In this document: piece by piece, positions 8,547 to 15,669 of the stretch
Layout of the letters: each line of letters begins with the position of its first letter
How positions within the stretch are numbered: position 1 is the stretch's first letter
Source: Rufibacter ruber
Lineage (GTDB): Bacteria; Bacteroidota; Bacteroidia; Cytophagales; Hymenobacteraceae
DNA: 64,000 bases
Reading direction: 5' to 3'
Assembly: GCF_001647275.1 (NCBI RefSeq)
Contig: NZ_LRMM01000004.1
Location: 62,001-126,000 of the forward strand
Made by a program: the position numbers and the translations under genes
The notes under the pieces: generated by a model
The model's database searches: none
What the model was told of the DNA's origin: nothing
The model's input: the letters and a program-made list of their open reading frames with translations, nothing else

Positions 8547-9818
8547 TTATTGAACGGCAGGTTGATAATCTAAAGGCAGCATCTCTGCCAGCTTCTCATA
8601 CGCCCAATACCCCTCCACCACATGTGAATAAGGGTTTATGATCATTCCGTTTGGCTCCAGGAAAGTAGAGGGCTCTGTGAGGGTGATCAGCGAAGTCTGC
8701 GGACCGGGTGCCCTTTTTTTCCCAAACAGGTTCTGGTTCACGTACCCCAGCTCCTCCTTCTCTTTGGCATAGACCACATTCAGGAAATCTGTGAACTGCA
8801 GCACGGTTTGGCCGCTGGCTGCCTCAAGGCGCACCAGCTGGTCATACGGCACGGGGTCTTTGTACAGATACGCCACCTGTTTGTCCAGGCGGTTCATGCG
8901 CGCCCAGTAGCTCAGGCTGTCTTCTGCCCCCTGAGGGTTGGCGCTAATCACTACGGTGCCTTTTAACCTAGCCCTTGCCCGGCGCAAACCTGCCTGAATC
9001 TCCTCTTCCGGCGGACGGCTGGGGTTTGGCACGCGCTTCAGTTTTCGCACCTGAAAGCCTTCGGCTTCTAAATTCTTATTGTACAGGGCCCGCCCAAAGT
9101 GCATCATAGAGCCCTGGTAAGCTTTGAGCCGGGCCTTCTCCCAACGGGCCTGCTGCCCTTTGTTCTTGGGTTTCATGGCTTCAAACCGCGGAAAACCTGC
9201 ATGAAAAACCCGGCTGGTCCTGTAGTCTAATTCAAACACCTCCAGTAGAAAATGCACCCGGTAGCCCAAGGCTTTGTTCTCAATGACAAGCGGGGCCGAG
9301 GCCTCTGCGGTAAACACCCTGGTGTCAGGGTCAAAGGTAAAGTGCAGCACATCTGCGTTCACCACTTCTGTCTGGGCGGCATTGGCGGTTTTGCCAATAA
9401 AATTTTGCACAAACGTGGCGAAGTTGCTTTTCCAGTGCGGGTCTGGCCCTACTACCACCTCCTGTAGTTGATTGGCCTTGGGCGCCAGTTCAAACCGGAA
9501 CTGCTGCTGTTGCCCCGGCTGCAGCACAAAGGAGTGGGAGAGGGTCTCATAGCCCAGAAATGACACCACCAGCTCATGCGTCCCGGCCGGAATTGCCGTC
9601 AGTGTAAAGGTGCCGTTCTCCGCGGCAGTGGTGCCGTAGGTGGTTTGGGCAATGAAAATGGTGGCAAAGCCAAGCGGCTGTTTGGTCTGCCCGTCAAGGA
9701 TGGTGCCAGAGACGCTTCCGTAATTCTGCGCACTTGCAACCTGGAGGGACAATCCCAAGGCCACCAGCAAAAAGAACCAGCGCTGCTGCCGCAGCAAATG
9801 AGAGAATGGTAGGTGCAT
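8547..9818 (-). CDS. Carboxypeptidase-like regulatory domain protein, exported
   Basis: A 423-residue protein with a signal peptide (residues 1-30, ending QVASAQ) and an N-terminal carboxypeptidase regulatory-like beta-sandwich (about 34-118: GSVSGTILDGQTKQPLGFAT, then LVVSFLGYETL and ELAPKANQLQEVVV). This is the module usually found at the start of TonB-dependent receptors. Here no plug or barrel follows. The remaining 300 residues carry a mixed domain with repeated aromatic and Lys/Arg-rich segments that I cannot assign. Free-standing proteins of this build are common in Bacteroidota and are thought to act at the cell surface or periplasm. It lies between the DUF3857 group and the two-component pair, and a palindrome separates it from the kinase gene. 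Confidence 0.75.
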   Translation of the reverse strand: MHLPFSHLLRQQRWFFLLVALGLSLQVASAQNYGSVSGTILDGQTKQPLGFATIFIAQTTYGTTAAENGTFTLTAIPAGTHELVVSFLGYETLSHSFVLQPGQQQQFRFELAPKANQLQEVVVGPDPHWKSNFATFVQNFIGKTANAAQTEVVNADVLHFTFDPDTRVFTAEASAPLVIENKALGYRVHFLLEVFELDYRTSRVFHAGFPRFEAMKPKNKGQQARWEKARLKAYQGSMMHFGRALYNKNLEAEGFQVRKLKRVPNPSRPPEEEIQAGLRRARARLKGTVVISANPQGAEDSLSYWARMNRLDKQVAYLYKDPVPYDQLVRLEAASGQTVLQFTDFLNVVYAKEKEELGYVNQNLFGKKRAPGPQTSLITLTEPSTFLEPNGMIINPYSHVVEGYWAYEKLAEMLPLDYQPAVQ

Positions 9819-9879
9819 AAAAGAGCTTTACTCAGGAAAGATACACATCTGCCCAGGTAAATCCAGCACTGGTTCTGCT

Positions 9880-9915
9880 GTTTTTGACCTGTTTTGGCCA
9901 AAACAGGTCAAAAAC
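9880..9915. repeat. GTTTT palindrome family, copy 8, supplies a stop codon
   Basis: A perfect 36-nt palindrome, GTTTTTGACCTGTTTTGG and its complement. The last sense codons and the TGA of the upstream histidine kinase (minus strand CGT TTT TGA) lie inside its arm. Confidence 0.95.
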
Positions 9916-11266
9916 GCAAGGTGAAGGTGGTACCTGTGCCCAGCTCTGAACTCACCGTCAAAGAACCTTTGTGCAGGCGCATGATCTGCTTTGAAAGGCT
10001 GAGGCCAATGCCAGAACCCGTACGTTTGGTGGTATAAAACGGCAAAAAAATCTGCTCCTGCGCTTCCTCAGAAATACCGCTGCCGTTGTCAGTGACCTGA
10101 ATCACCACGCGGCTGTCACTGTCCATAAACGCTTCTACCTCCAGTTTTTTCTGGGGCTGGTCTGCCAGGGCGTGAATGGCGTTTCTGATGAGGTTGATGA
10201 GCACCTGCTCCACCAGTTCCCGGTCTGCGGCCACCTGTAGGCTGGCAGGTGTACAAACCAGCACATACGTGATCTGCTCATGCGCCATCTCCTCCTGAAA
10301 AAGCAGCTGCAGTTGCCTGAACATCTCCTGCAAAGAAAACAGCTGCTTTTTAGGCGTGGGCACCCGCGCCAGACTCCTGAAGTCATTCACAAAGCGCACC
10401 AGCCCCTGGCTGCGTTTCTCAATGGTCTGCAGCGCCAGGCCCATGTCTTCGGTTTCTTCGCGCTGCAGCACAATGGTTTGGTTGGGCTGGGCTTCCAGCA
10501 CGTCTTGAATATCCAGGGCCACGCTACCCGCTAAAGACGAGATGGGTGTGACGCTGTTCATGATTTCGTGCGTGAGCACCCTGATCAGGTTCTGCCACGC
10601 CTCCATCTCCTTCTCCTCCAGCTCCCGCTGAATGTTCTGGATGGAGGCCAGCCGGAAGTCTTCGCCGCGCAGTTTCAGGTCCACCACAAACACGGAGACG
10701 GGCACCTGTTCCCTGGCATGCTTCAGTTTGAGCACCGCGCTCTGCCCCGCTGGCAAATGCAGCAGTTGCTCCACCAGCTGGGGCGCCTGTGGCAGAAGAT
10801 GTTCCACGTGTAAAAGCTGCGGCACCTGCATGAGGCGCTTGGCCGCGTTGTTGATCAGTTGCACCTCGCCGTTCTTGCGGTAGGTGAGAATGCCAATGCC
10901 AATGTGCTGCACCACCGTCTGGAAATACTGGGTGGTGGCCTCCTTCTCTGAGCGAATATCCCTGAACTTGCGCATGACCTCGTTGTAGCGCTCATAGAGC
11001 TCGTCAAACAACTGGCCTTCGCCGCGCGGGGAGAACGACTCAGAGAAATCATCATACTTGATGGTGTTCAGGAACTTGATGAGCCGCTCGCTGGTGCGCT
11101 CCACGAAGAAGATGAGCCAAATGGTTTGCGCGGCGATCAAGAGCCCCAGCGCCACCTGCGTGCCCACGTACGTGGCTTTGAAACCAATGCTGAAGAACAG
11201 GAAAATACTCGCCACCAGCAGTACCACCCGCAGCACCACCTGTAGCCTGAAATTCTTAAAGACCAT
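9908..11266 (-). CDS. NtrB-type sensor histidine kinase (two-component with the adjacent regulator)
   Basis: A 452-residue kinase. I place the start at the ATG at 11266, which overlaps the end of the regulator gene by 11 nt and begins MVFKNFRLQVV. The longer reading from 11341 would overlap by 86 nt. Two membrane segments (about residues 9-26 and 30-52) are followed by a PAS-like region. The dimerisation box is LTHEIMNSVTPISSLAGSV with the phospho-accepting His. The ATPase has an N box (NLIRNAIHAL), G1 (DNGSGI) and G2 (GSGIGLSLSKQIM). There is no large periplasmic loop, so it may sense membrane or cytoplasmic signals. The overlap with the sigma-54 regulator indicates translational coupling, and the pair faces an efflux operon it probably controls. 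Confidence 0.9.
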   Translation of the reverse strand: MVFKNFRLQVVLRVVLLVASIFLFFSIGFKATYVGTQVALGLLIAAQTIWLIFFVERTSERLIKFLNTIKYDDFSESFSPRGEGQLFDELYERYNEVMRKFRDIRSEKEATTQYFQTVVQHIGIGILTYRKNGEVQLINNAAKRLMQVPQLLHVEHLLPQAPQLVEQLLHLPAGQSAVLKLKHAREQVPVSVFVVDLKLRGEDFRLASIQNIQRELEEKEMEAWQNLIRVLTHEIMNSVTPISSLAGSVALDIQDVLEAQPNQTIVLQREETEDMGLALQTIEKRSQGLVRFVNDFRSLARVPTPKKQLFSLQEMFRQLQLLFQEEMAHEQITYVLVCTPASLQVAADRELVEQVLINLIRNAIHALADQPQKKLEVEAFMDSDSRVVIQVTDNGSGISEEAQEQIFLPFYTTKRTGSGIGLSLSKQIMRLHKGSLTVSSELGTGTTFTLRF

Positions 11267-12635
11267 ATTTCTCCAGTCTTCTGTAGAGCGAGGCGCGGGA
11301 AAGCCCCAGTTCTTTGGCCGCTTTGGAGATGTTGCCGTCATGCTTGCCCATGGCCTTCATTACGGTGGCTTTTTCCACATCGTCCAGGTTATGGGTCTGC
11401 CCTGTCGGCTCTGCCGAAAGGGACTGCGCCATCTGCAGAAAGAAAAAGTCTTGGGGTTGCAGCACCTGGTTCTCAGAGATAATAGTAGCCCGCTCCAGCA
11501 CGTGCTCCAGTTCCCTGATGTTGCCGGGCCAGTCATACCGCCGCAGCCGCTCCAGCGCCGCCGTACTCAAGGTTTTTGCCGCCTGCTTGTACTTTTGGGC
11601 ATACCGTTTCAGGAAATAGTCTATGAGCAGCGGCAGGTCTTCCAGCCGCTCCCGGAGCGGCGGAAGGTGCAGTTCAATGGTATTGATTCTATATAGTAAA
11701 TCCTGCCGGAACTTACCCTGCTGCACCATCTGTTGCAGCGGCATGTTGGTGGCGCAGATCAACCGTACATTGATAGGAATGGGCTGCCCCGTCCCTACCC
11801 TGATCACCTCGCGGCGCTGCAACACCGTCAGCAACTTTGCCTGCATGGCCATGGAAAGATTGCCTATCTCATCTAAGAACAAGGTGCCGCCGTTGGCCAT
11901 CTCAAAACGGCCCACCCGGTCTTCTTTGGCATCTGTAAAGGCGCCTTTCTTGTGCCCGAAAAGTTCGCTCTCAAACAGGGTCTCGGTGAGGGAGCCCATG
12001 TCTACGCTCACAAACACCTTGTCTGCCCGCCCCGACTGCTGGTGCAGCGAGCGTGCAATGACTTCTTTCCCGGTGCCGTTCTCCCCCAGCAGCAGCACAT
12101 CAGCATCTGTTCTGGCCACACGGTTCATGAGGTGCAGCAGCTGCTGCATGGCCGGGCTCTGCCCCGTGACCAGATTCACGTTCTGGTTCAGCTGGGAAGC
12201 CAGCGCCGAATTGGTTTTCTTCAGCGTGGAAATCTCTTTGTAAGACGTTTTCAGCTTGGCCGCTGCGGAGAGCGTGGCAATAAATTTCTCGTTCTGCCAC
12301 GGCTTGAGCACAAAGTCCGTGGCTCCTTCTTTCAACGCCCGCACGGCCATCTCCACATCCCCGAAGGCCGTGATCATGATCACCACCGCACTGGGGTCCC
12401 GTGCCAGAATCTCTTTGAGCCAATAGAAGCCCTCATTGCCGCTGGTGGTGTCCTGGCTGAAGTTCATGTCCAGCAGGATAAGGTCATAGGTGTCATGGTT
12501 GAGCAGGAACGGAATCTTGCGCGGGTCTTTCTCAATGAGCACCTGCTGGGCGTATTTCTTCAGCAGCATTTTGGCTGAAAACAGCACGTCTTCATTGTCA
12601 TCAATGATCAGAATCTTGCCTAGGGTCTGTTGCAC
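11256..12635 (-). CDS. NtrC-family sigma-54-dependent response regulator
   Basis: A 459-residue activator with three domains. The receiver (about 5-125) has acidic residues D12/D13, phospho-acceptor Asp56 (LILLDMNF) and Lys111 (LKPW). The AAA+ domain (about 155-385) has Walker A GENGTGKE (184-191), the sigma-54 contact loop GAFTDA (231-236) and Walker B TLFLDE. A Fis-type helix-turn-helix lies at the end (ISKAAKELGLSRASLYRRL). GAFTDA in place of GAFTGA is a one-residue variation of the loop. This class drives transcription only from -24/-12 promoters. One such promoter (12663-12678) and an inverted-repeat operator (12738-12761) lie just upstream, and a similar operator precedes the efflux operon at 13565, so autoregulation plus efflux control is the likely role. 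Confidence 0.95.
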   Translation of the reverse strand: MQQTLGKILIIDDNEDVLFSAKMLLKKYAQQVLIEKDPRKIPFLLNHDTYDLILLDMNFSQDTTSGNEGFYWLKEILARDPSAVVIMITAFGDVEMAVRALKEGATDFVLKPWQNEKFIATLSAAAKLKTSYKEISTLKKTNSALASQLNQNVNLVTGQSPAMQQLLHLMNRVARTDADVLLLGENGTGKEVIARSLHQQSGRADKVFVSVDMGSLTETLFESELFGHKKGAFTDAKEDRVGRFEMANGGTLFLDEIGNLSMAMQAKLLTVLQRREVIRVGTGQPIPINVRLICATNMPLQQMVQQGKFRQDLLYRINTIELHLPPLRERLEDLPLLIDYFLKRYAQKYKQAAKTLSTAALERLRRYDWPGNIRELEHVLERATIISENQVLQPQDFFFLQMAQSLSAEPTGQTHNLDDVEKATVMKAMGKHDGNISKAAKELGLSRASLYRRLEKYGL

Positions 12636-12662
12636 AGGGGTGTGGGTTTATTGGGAATGCTC

Positions 12663-12678
12663 TGCTGAAATTGTGCCA
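12663..12678 (-). promoter_or_regulatory. Sigma-54 (-24/-12) promoter of the regulator/kinase operon
   Basis: On the minus strand the segment reads TGGCACAATTTCAGCA. It has the -24 element TGGCAC and the -12 GC at the correct 12-nt register, although the -12 half is CAGCA instead of TTGCA. The -12 GC is about 30 nt upstream of the regulator ATG. The pairing with a GAFTDA activator supports the call. Confidence 0.65.
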
Positions 12679-12737
12679 GCGCTTGGGTGATGCGGTAAAA
12701 GCGGCGCTAGAGGCTAAATTACTAAATGGCCCGTTAG

Positions 12738-12761
12738 AAAGTGTCCGGGGCTGGACATAAA
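12738..12761. promoter_or_regulatory. Probable activator-binding inverted repeat upstream of the regulator operon
   Basis: AAAGTGTCCG, 4 nt, TGGACATAAA: the same 10-4-10 architecture as the site at 13442-13465. A further half-site AAAGTGTCCG starts at 12760, giving GGACATAAAAGTGTCC as an additional dyad. The centre is about 85 nt upstream of the -12 element, a normal enhancer distance. Confidence 0.6.
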
Positions 12762-12835
12762 AGTGTCCGGTGGTGAACAGTTGATGAGGATGTGGCTGTT
12801 ACTGTTAGTTGATTAATTTATATGGTACTTGTTGC

Positions 12836-13130
12836 TGGAATGCGTAGTCCGTTGTTCCCTTGGCTTTGCCGCTGTTGACGTTGCATCATTTCTGTTCCTG
12901 TTCCATCTTTTCCGGTAAGCGCTCACGGCCGCGGGGCCTCGTCTTGCCGGTTCGCACTGCTGTTAAAACTAAACCTTCGGATTTGCCTTCGGCAGCGTAT
13001 TAACAGAGGCGCTTACCGCCAAGACTGGTCTGGGTTCCTTTCCTGTTACTGCTTGTTTGGTTACGTATGCCTCTGCAGGTAACCGTTGCTGTTCCGCTAG
13101 CCTGAGAAGAGCCCGTGCTGCGCACATCAG
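12836..13130 (+). repeat. Structured ~300-bp repeat, copy A
   Basis: One of three related noncoding elements (B at 48065-48402, C at 33795-34182 inverted). Conserved blocks include TGCGTAGTCCGTTGTTCCCT, GGTAAGCGCTCACGGCCGCG, CTGCTGTTAAAACTA, AACAGAGGCGCT, AAGACTGGT, CTCTGCAGGTAACCG and CCGCTAGCCTGAG through GCACATCAG. Paired arms are visible: CGGTAAGCGC (12913-12922) with GCGCTTACCG (13009-13018), CTGTTAA (12960) with TTAACAG (13000), and GGTTAC with GTAACC near 13059-13083. No reading frame is conserved between the copies. Confidence 0.8.
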
Positions 13131-13203
13131 CCGGGGGCATGGGTGGTGGATTGGCTGTGGCAGACTGATAGTGGCTGCATCAGCTGCTGCTGCTGTAGTT
13201 GCT

Positions 13204-13256
13204 GGCGCGAGTCTGCAGACTCGTGCCTGGTGATGACGGGTAGTCTCTGACTACCC
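13204..13256. repeat. GAGTCT/AGACTC hairpin repeat and GGGTAGTC hairpin
   Basis: GGCGCGAGTCTGCAGACTCGTGCC (13204-13227) contains a perfect 16-bp dyad; GGGTAGTC/GACTACCC follows at 13238-13256. Related GAGTCT dyads occur at 48589, 61084, 61116, 61249 and 61279. Confidence 0.75.
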
Positions 13257-13325
13257 TCGCTGCCGGGCAGCGACAAGAATCATTGCTGATCCATTCATCT
13301 GCCACCGCATCACCGCCTGCTCAAA

Positions 13326-13358
13326 AGACCTCACAGGTTTTCAAAACCTGTGAGGTCT
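13326..13358. repeat. CTCACAGG palindrome
   Basis: AGACCTCACAGGTTTTC and its complement form a 33-nt inverted repeat. A close copy with GCCCTCACAGG arms lies at 61411-61441. Confidence 0.85.
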
Positions 13359-13370
13359 GCGCCAGTTCCC

Positions 13371-13406
13371 GTTTTCGGCCTACTTTTCTCAAAACAGGTC
13401 AAAAAC
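13371..13406. repeat. GTTTT palindrome family, copy 9
   Basis: GTTTTCGGCCTACTTTT / AAAACAGGTCAAAAAC. CTACTTTT replaces CTGTTTT in the left arm, a variant shared with the copies at 25971, 34315, 36861 and 39783. Confidence 0.75.
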
Positions 13407-13441
13407 ACAAAGGGGCGCACACCTGTTCGGGCATGGACAAG

Positions 13442-13465
13442 AAAGTGTGCGCCAACGGACACTTT
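13442..13465. promoter_or_regulatory. Probable activator-binding inverted repeat upstream of the efflux operon
   Basis: AAAGTGTGCG, CCAA, CGGACACTTT: a 24-nt dyad with 9 of 10 arm positions paired. The half-site AAAGTGTCCG is identical to that beside the regulator gene (12738 and 12760). It lies about 110 nt upstream of the efflux operon start, with the centre about 74 nt from the candidate -12 element. Confidence 0.65.
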
Positions 13466-13513
13466 TACACATTAACCTTTTATTAAATACTGAAATTCAA
13501 TAGTTTACAAAAC

Positions 13514-13531
13514 TGGCATGGCTATTGGCAT
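13514..13531 (+). promoter_or_regulatory. Candidate -24/-12 promoter of the efflux operon (imperfect)
   Basis: TGGCATGGCTATTGGCAT has the -24 TGGCAT and TTGG at the -12 register, 12 nt apart, but the -12 GC is GG. An alternative TTGGCATAAGAAGAAGCA (13525-13542) has GC one base too far. It is supported mainly by the neighbouring operator. Confidence 0.4.
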
Positions 13532-13564
13532 AAGAAGAAGCAGTATTGCCAAACACCGTTGATT

Positions 13565-14815
13565 ATGGACCGCATTATTGAGAAGAAACGCTGGACACCC
13601 ACCAAAATTGCCGCTTATGTTGGGGTGGTGGCCGTGCTGGGTCTGTTAACCTATGTCTTCGCCTTCGGCGATAACAGCTCAAAGCTGAACGTAGAGGCCC
13701 AGAAGATCACCATGTCTACCGTGAGCCAGGGTTCTTTTCAGGAGTTCATACCTGTAGACGGCACCGTGCACCCCATCAAAACCATTATGATTCCGGCGGT
13801 GGAAGGCGGTACCGTTGACCAGAAATACCTGGAGGGCGGCAAGCCCGTGCAGCAGGGTGAACTGATCCTTAAACTCACCAACAACCGCCTGGTGCTGGAC
13901 TTCATGAACCAGGAAACGCTCATGAACGACCTGATCAACAACCTGCAGAACTCCAAGCTGAGCCTGCAGCAGAACAAATTCAACCTCCGCCGCCGGCTGG
14001 CCACCCTAGATGCTCAGCTAGACGCCGCCAAAGACACCTATGAGCGCAGCAAACCGCTGTATGAGTCAAAAGCCATCTCGCAGCAGGAGTTTTACACTGC
14101 CCGCCGGGAGTATGACCGCCTCAAGGCCGAACGCCAGATTGAGCAGGAATCGCAGAAGTTTGAGGAGGCCAACGCCCGCACCCAGATTGCCCAGCTGGAA
14201 GCCACTATCTCCCGCACCAGCCGCAACCTGCAGATGATGGAAGACAACCTCAAGAACCTCTATATTAAAGCCCCTATCTCGGGCCAGCTCTCTTCCATTC
14301 AGGTGGAGTTGGGAACACCCGTGCAGGCGGGGCAGGTGATTGGCCAGATAGATGACCTGAGCGGCTTCAAAGTGAAGGCCGAACTGGACCAGCACTACGT
14401 GAGCCGCGTATTTGCCGGCCAGCGCGGCGAGTTCGCTTACAACGGGCAGACCTTTCCGCTGGAAATTTCACTGGTGTACTCTGAAGTGTTGAACGGCAAA
14501 TTTCCGGTAGACATGAAGTTCATTGGCAAAGTGCCCAAGGGAATCAGAAGAGGCCAGACGTTGCAGATCAGGCTCCAGCTTTCAGATCCGGCCCCGGCGG
14601 TGTTACTGCCCAGAGGCGGTTTCTACCAGAGCACCGGTGGCGCGTGGGCGTACGTGCTGGACCCGTCCGGTTCCTTCGCCACCAAAAGGGAAATCCGCCT
14701 GGGGCGGCAGAACCCGGAATACTACGAGGTTCTCAGCGGCCTTAAACCGGGCGAGCAGGTCATCACCTCCTCTTATGACACTTTCAATGACAAAGACCGG
14801 TTAGAGCTGAAGTAG
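13565..14815 (+). CDS. HlyD/MacA-family periplasmic adaptor subunit
   Basis: 416 residues from the ATG at 13565; a TTG six bases upstream is less likely. One membrane anchor (about 14-33, AAYVGVVAVLGLLTYVFAF) precedes a biotinyl-lipoyl-like strand, a long alpha-helical hairpin (about 105-225, rich in Gln/Leu/Arg and containing LDAQLDAAKDTYERSKPLYE), the returning lipoyl half (YIKAPISGQLSSIQVELG) and a beta-barrel/membrane-proximal region (PRGGFYQSTGGAWAYVL, GLKPGEQVITSS). This is the adaptor of tripartite or MacAB-like ABC efflux systems. The two downstream genes encode the ABC ATPase and permease. No outer-membrane TolC gene is present nearby. The final codons lie within a long inverted repeat (14804-14868). 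Confidence 0.9.
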   Translation: MDRIIEKKRWTPTKIAAYVGVVAVLGLLTYVFAFGDNSSKLNVEAQKITMSTVSQGSFQEFIPVDGTVHPIKTIMIPAVEGGTVDQKYLEGGKPVQQGELILKLTNNRLVLDFMNQETLMNDLINNLQNSKLSLQQNKFNLRRRLATLDAQLDAAKDTYERSKPLYESKAISQQEFYTARREYDRLKAERQIEQESQKFEEANARTQIAQLEATISRTSRNLQMMEDNLKNLYIKAPISGQLSSIQVELGTPVQAGQVIGQIDDLSGFKVKAELDQHYVSRVFAGQRGEFAYNGQTFPLEISLVYSEVLNGKFPVDMKFIGKVPKGIRRGQTLQIRLQLSDPAPAVLLPRGGFYQSTGGAWAYVLDPSGSFATKREIRLGRQNPEYYEVLSGLKPGEQVITSSYDTFNDKDRLELK

Positions 14816-14868
14816 TCTTTTTTGAGCCGTTTTGGCTAAAACAGCTCCAAAAAAGACTACTTCAGCTC
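14804..14868. repeat. GTTTT palindrome family, copy 10, with arms copying the gene end
   Basis: A 65-nt inverted repeat. The left arm GAGCTGAAGTAGTCTTTTTT (14804-14823) contains the last codons and stop of the adaptor gene, and is perfectly repeated in inverse at 14849-14868. The family core GAGCCGTTTTGGCTAAAACAGCTC lies between. Confidence 0.9.
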
Positions 14869-14968
14869 CAGTTCTGAGTCCTGAGTTCAGAGTCTTGAGT
14901 TTTTAAAAAAGTCGTGCTACTTGCTACACGATACGTGATACGAACAAGCAATCAACAATTCAAAAGAT

Positions 14969-15658
14969 ATGGTAAAGACCGTTAACCTCCAGAAGAAATA
15001 TACCACAGATGAAGTGGAAACCACCGCGCTGGTGAATGTGAACCTGCACGTGAAACAGGGCGAGTTCCTGGCCATAATGGGCCCTTCAGGCTGCGGAAAA
15101 TCTACGCTGCTCAACATCATTGGCCTGCTGGACAACCCCAGCGGCGGCGAGTTCTACTTTCTGGATCAGGAGATCTCCAAATACAGCGAGCGCCAGCGGG
15201 CCAACCTGCGCAAGGAGCACCTGGGCTTCGTGTTCCAGAGCTTCAACCTGATTGATGAATTAACGGTGTATGAAAACGTGGAGCTGCCCTTGATCTACCT
15301 CAAAGTAGGGGCCGCAGAGCGGAAGCAGCGCGTGGAGCAGGTGCTGGAGCAGATGCAGATAGCGCACCGCCGCAACCACTTCCCGCAGCAACTAAGCGGT
15401 GGCCAGCAGCAGCGGGTGGCCATTGCCCGGGCGGTGATCGCCCAGCCAAAGTTGCTCCTGGCAGATGAGCCTACCGGTAACCTGGACTCGGCCCACGGCC
15501 AGGAGGTGATGCAGTTGCTGAGCGGGCTGAATGAACAGGGCACTACTATTGTCATGGTGACCCACTCCCCCACAGACGCTGACTTTGCCCACCGCATTGT
15601 GAACCTGTTTGACGGGCAGATCATCTCAGAGAACGTGAAAGAACTCGCTATTCTGTAA
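14969..15658 (+). CDS. ABC transporter ATP-binding protein (MacB/LolD-type)
   Basis: A 229-residue ATPase with all motifs: Walker A GPSGCGKST (38-46), Q-loop (FQSFNL, about 90), signature LSGGQQQR (143-150), Walker B LLLADEPTGNLD (163-174) and the H-loop (VTHSPTDAD). The DEPTGNLD form and length are typical of the subfamily that pairs with FtsX/MacB-like permeases, working by mechanotransmission across the membrane. It lies 153 nt after the adaptor gene and only 11 nt before the permease gene, so all three likely form one efflux operon under the sigma-54 regulator upstream. Exported substrate is unknown. Confidence 0.95.
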   Translation: MVKTVNLQKKYTTDEVETTALVNVNLHVKQGEFLAIMGPSGCGKSTLLNIIGLLDNPSGGEFYFLDQEISKYSERQRANLRKEHLGFVFQSFNLIDELTVYENVELPLIYLKVGAAERKQRVEQVLEQMQIAHRRNHFPQQLSGGQQQRVAIARAVIAQPKLLLADEPTGNLDSAHGQEVMQLLSGLNEQGTTIVMVTHSPTDADFAHRIVNLFDGQIISENVKELAIL

Positions 15659-15669
15659 CCCTTACGGCC

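Larger units (their letters stand above)
12636..13564. other. Regulatory and repeat-rich interval between divergent regulator and efflux operons
   Basis: 929 nt without a gene. From left to right: sigma-54-like promoter for the regulator, its operator, copy A of the structured repeat (12836-13130), GAGTCT and CTCACAGG hairpins, a GTTTT palindrome, a second operator and a possible -24/-12 site for the efflux operon. Confidence 0.7.
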
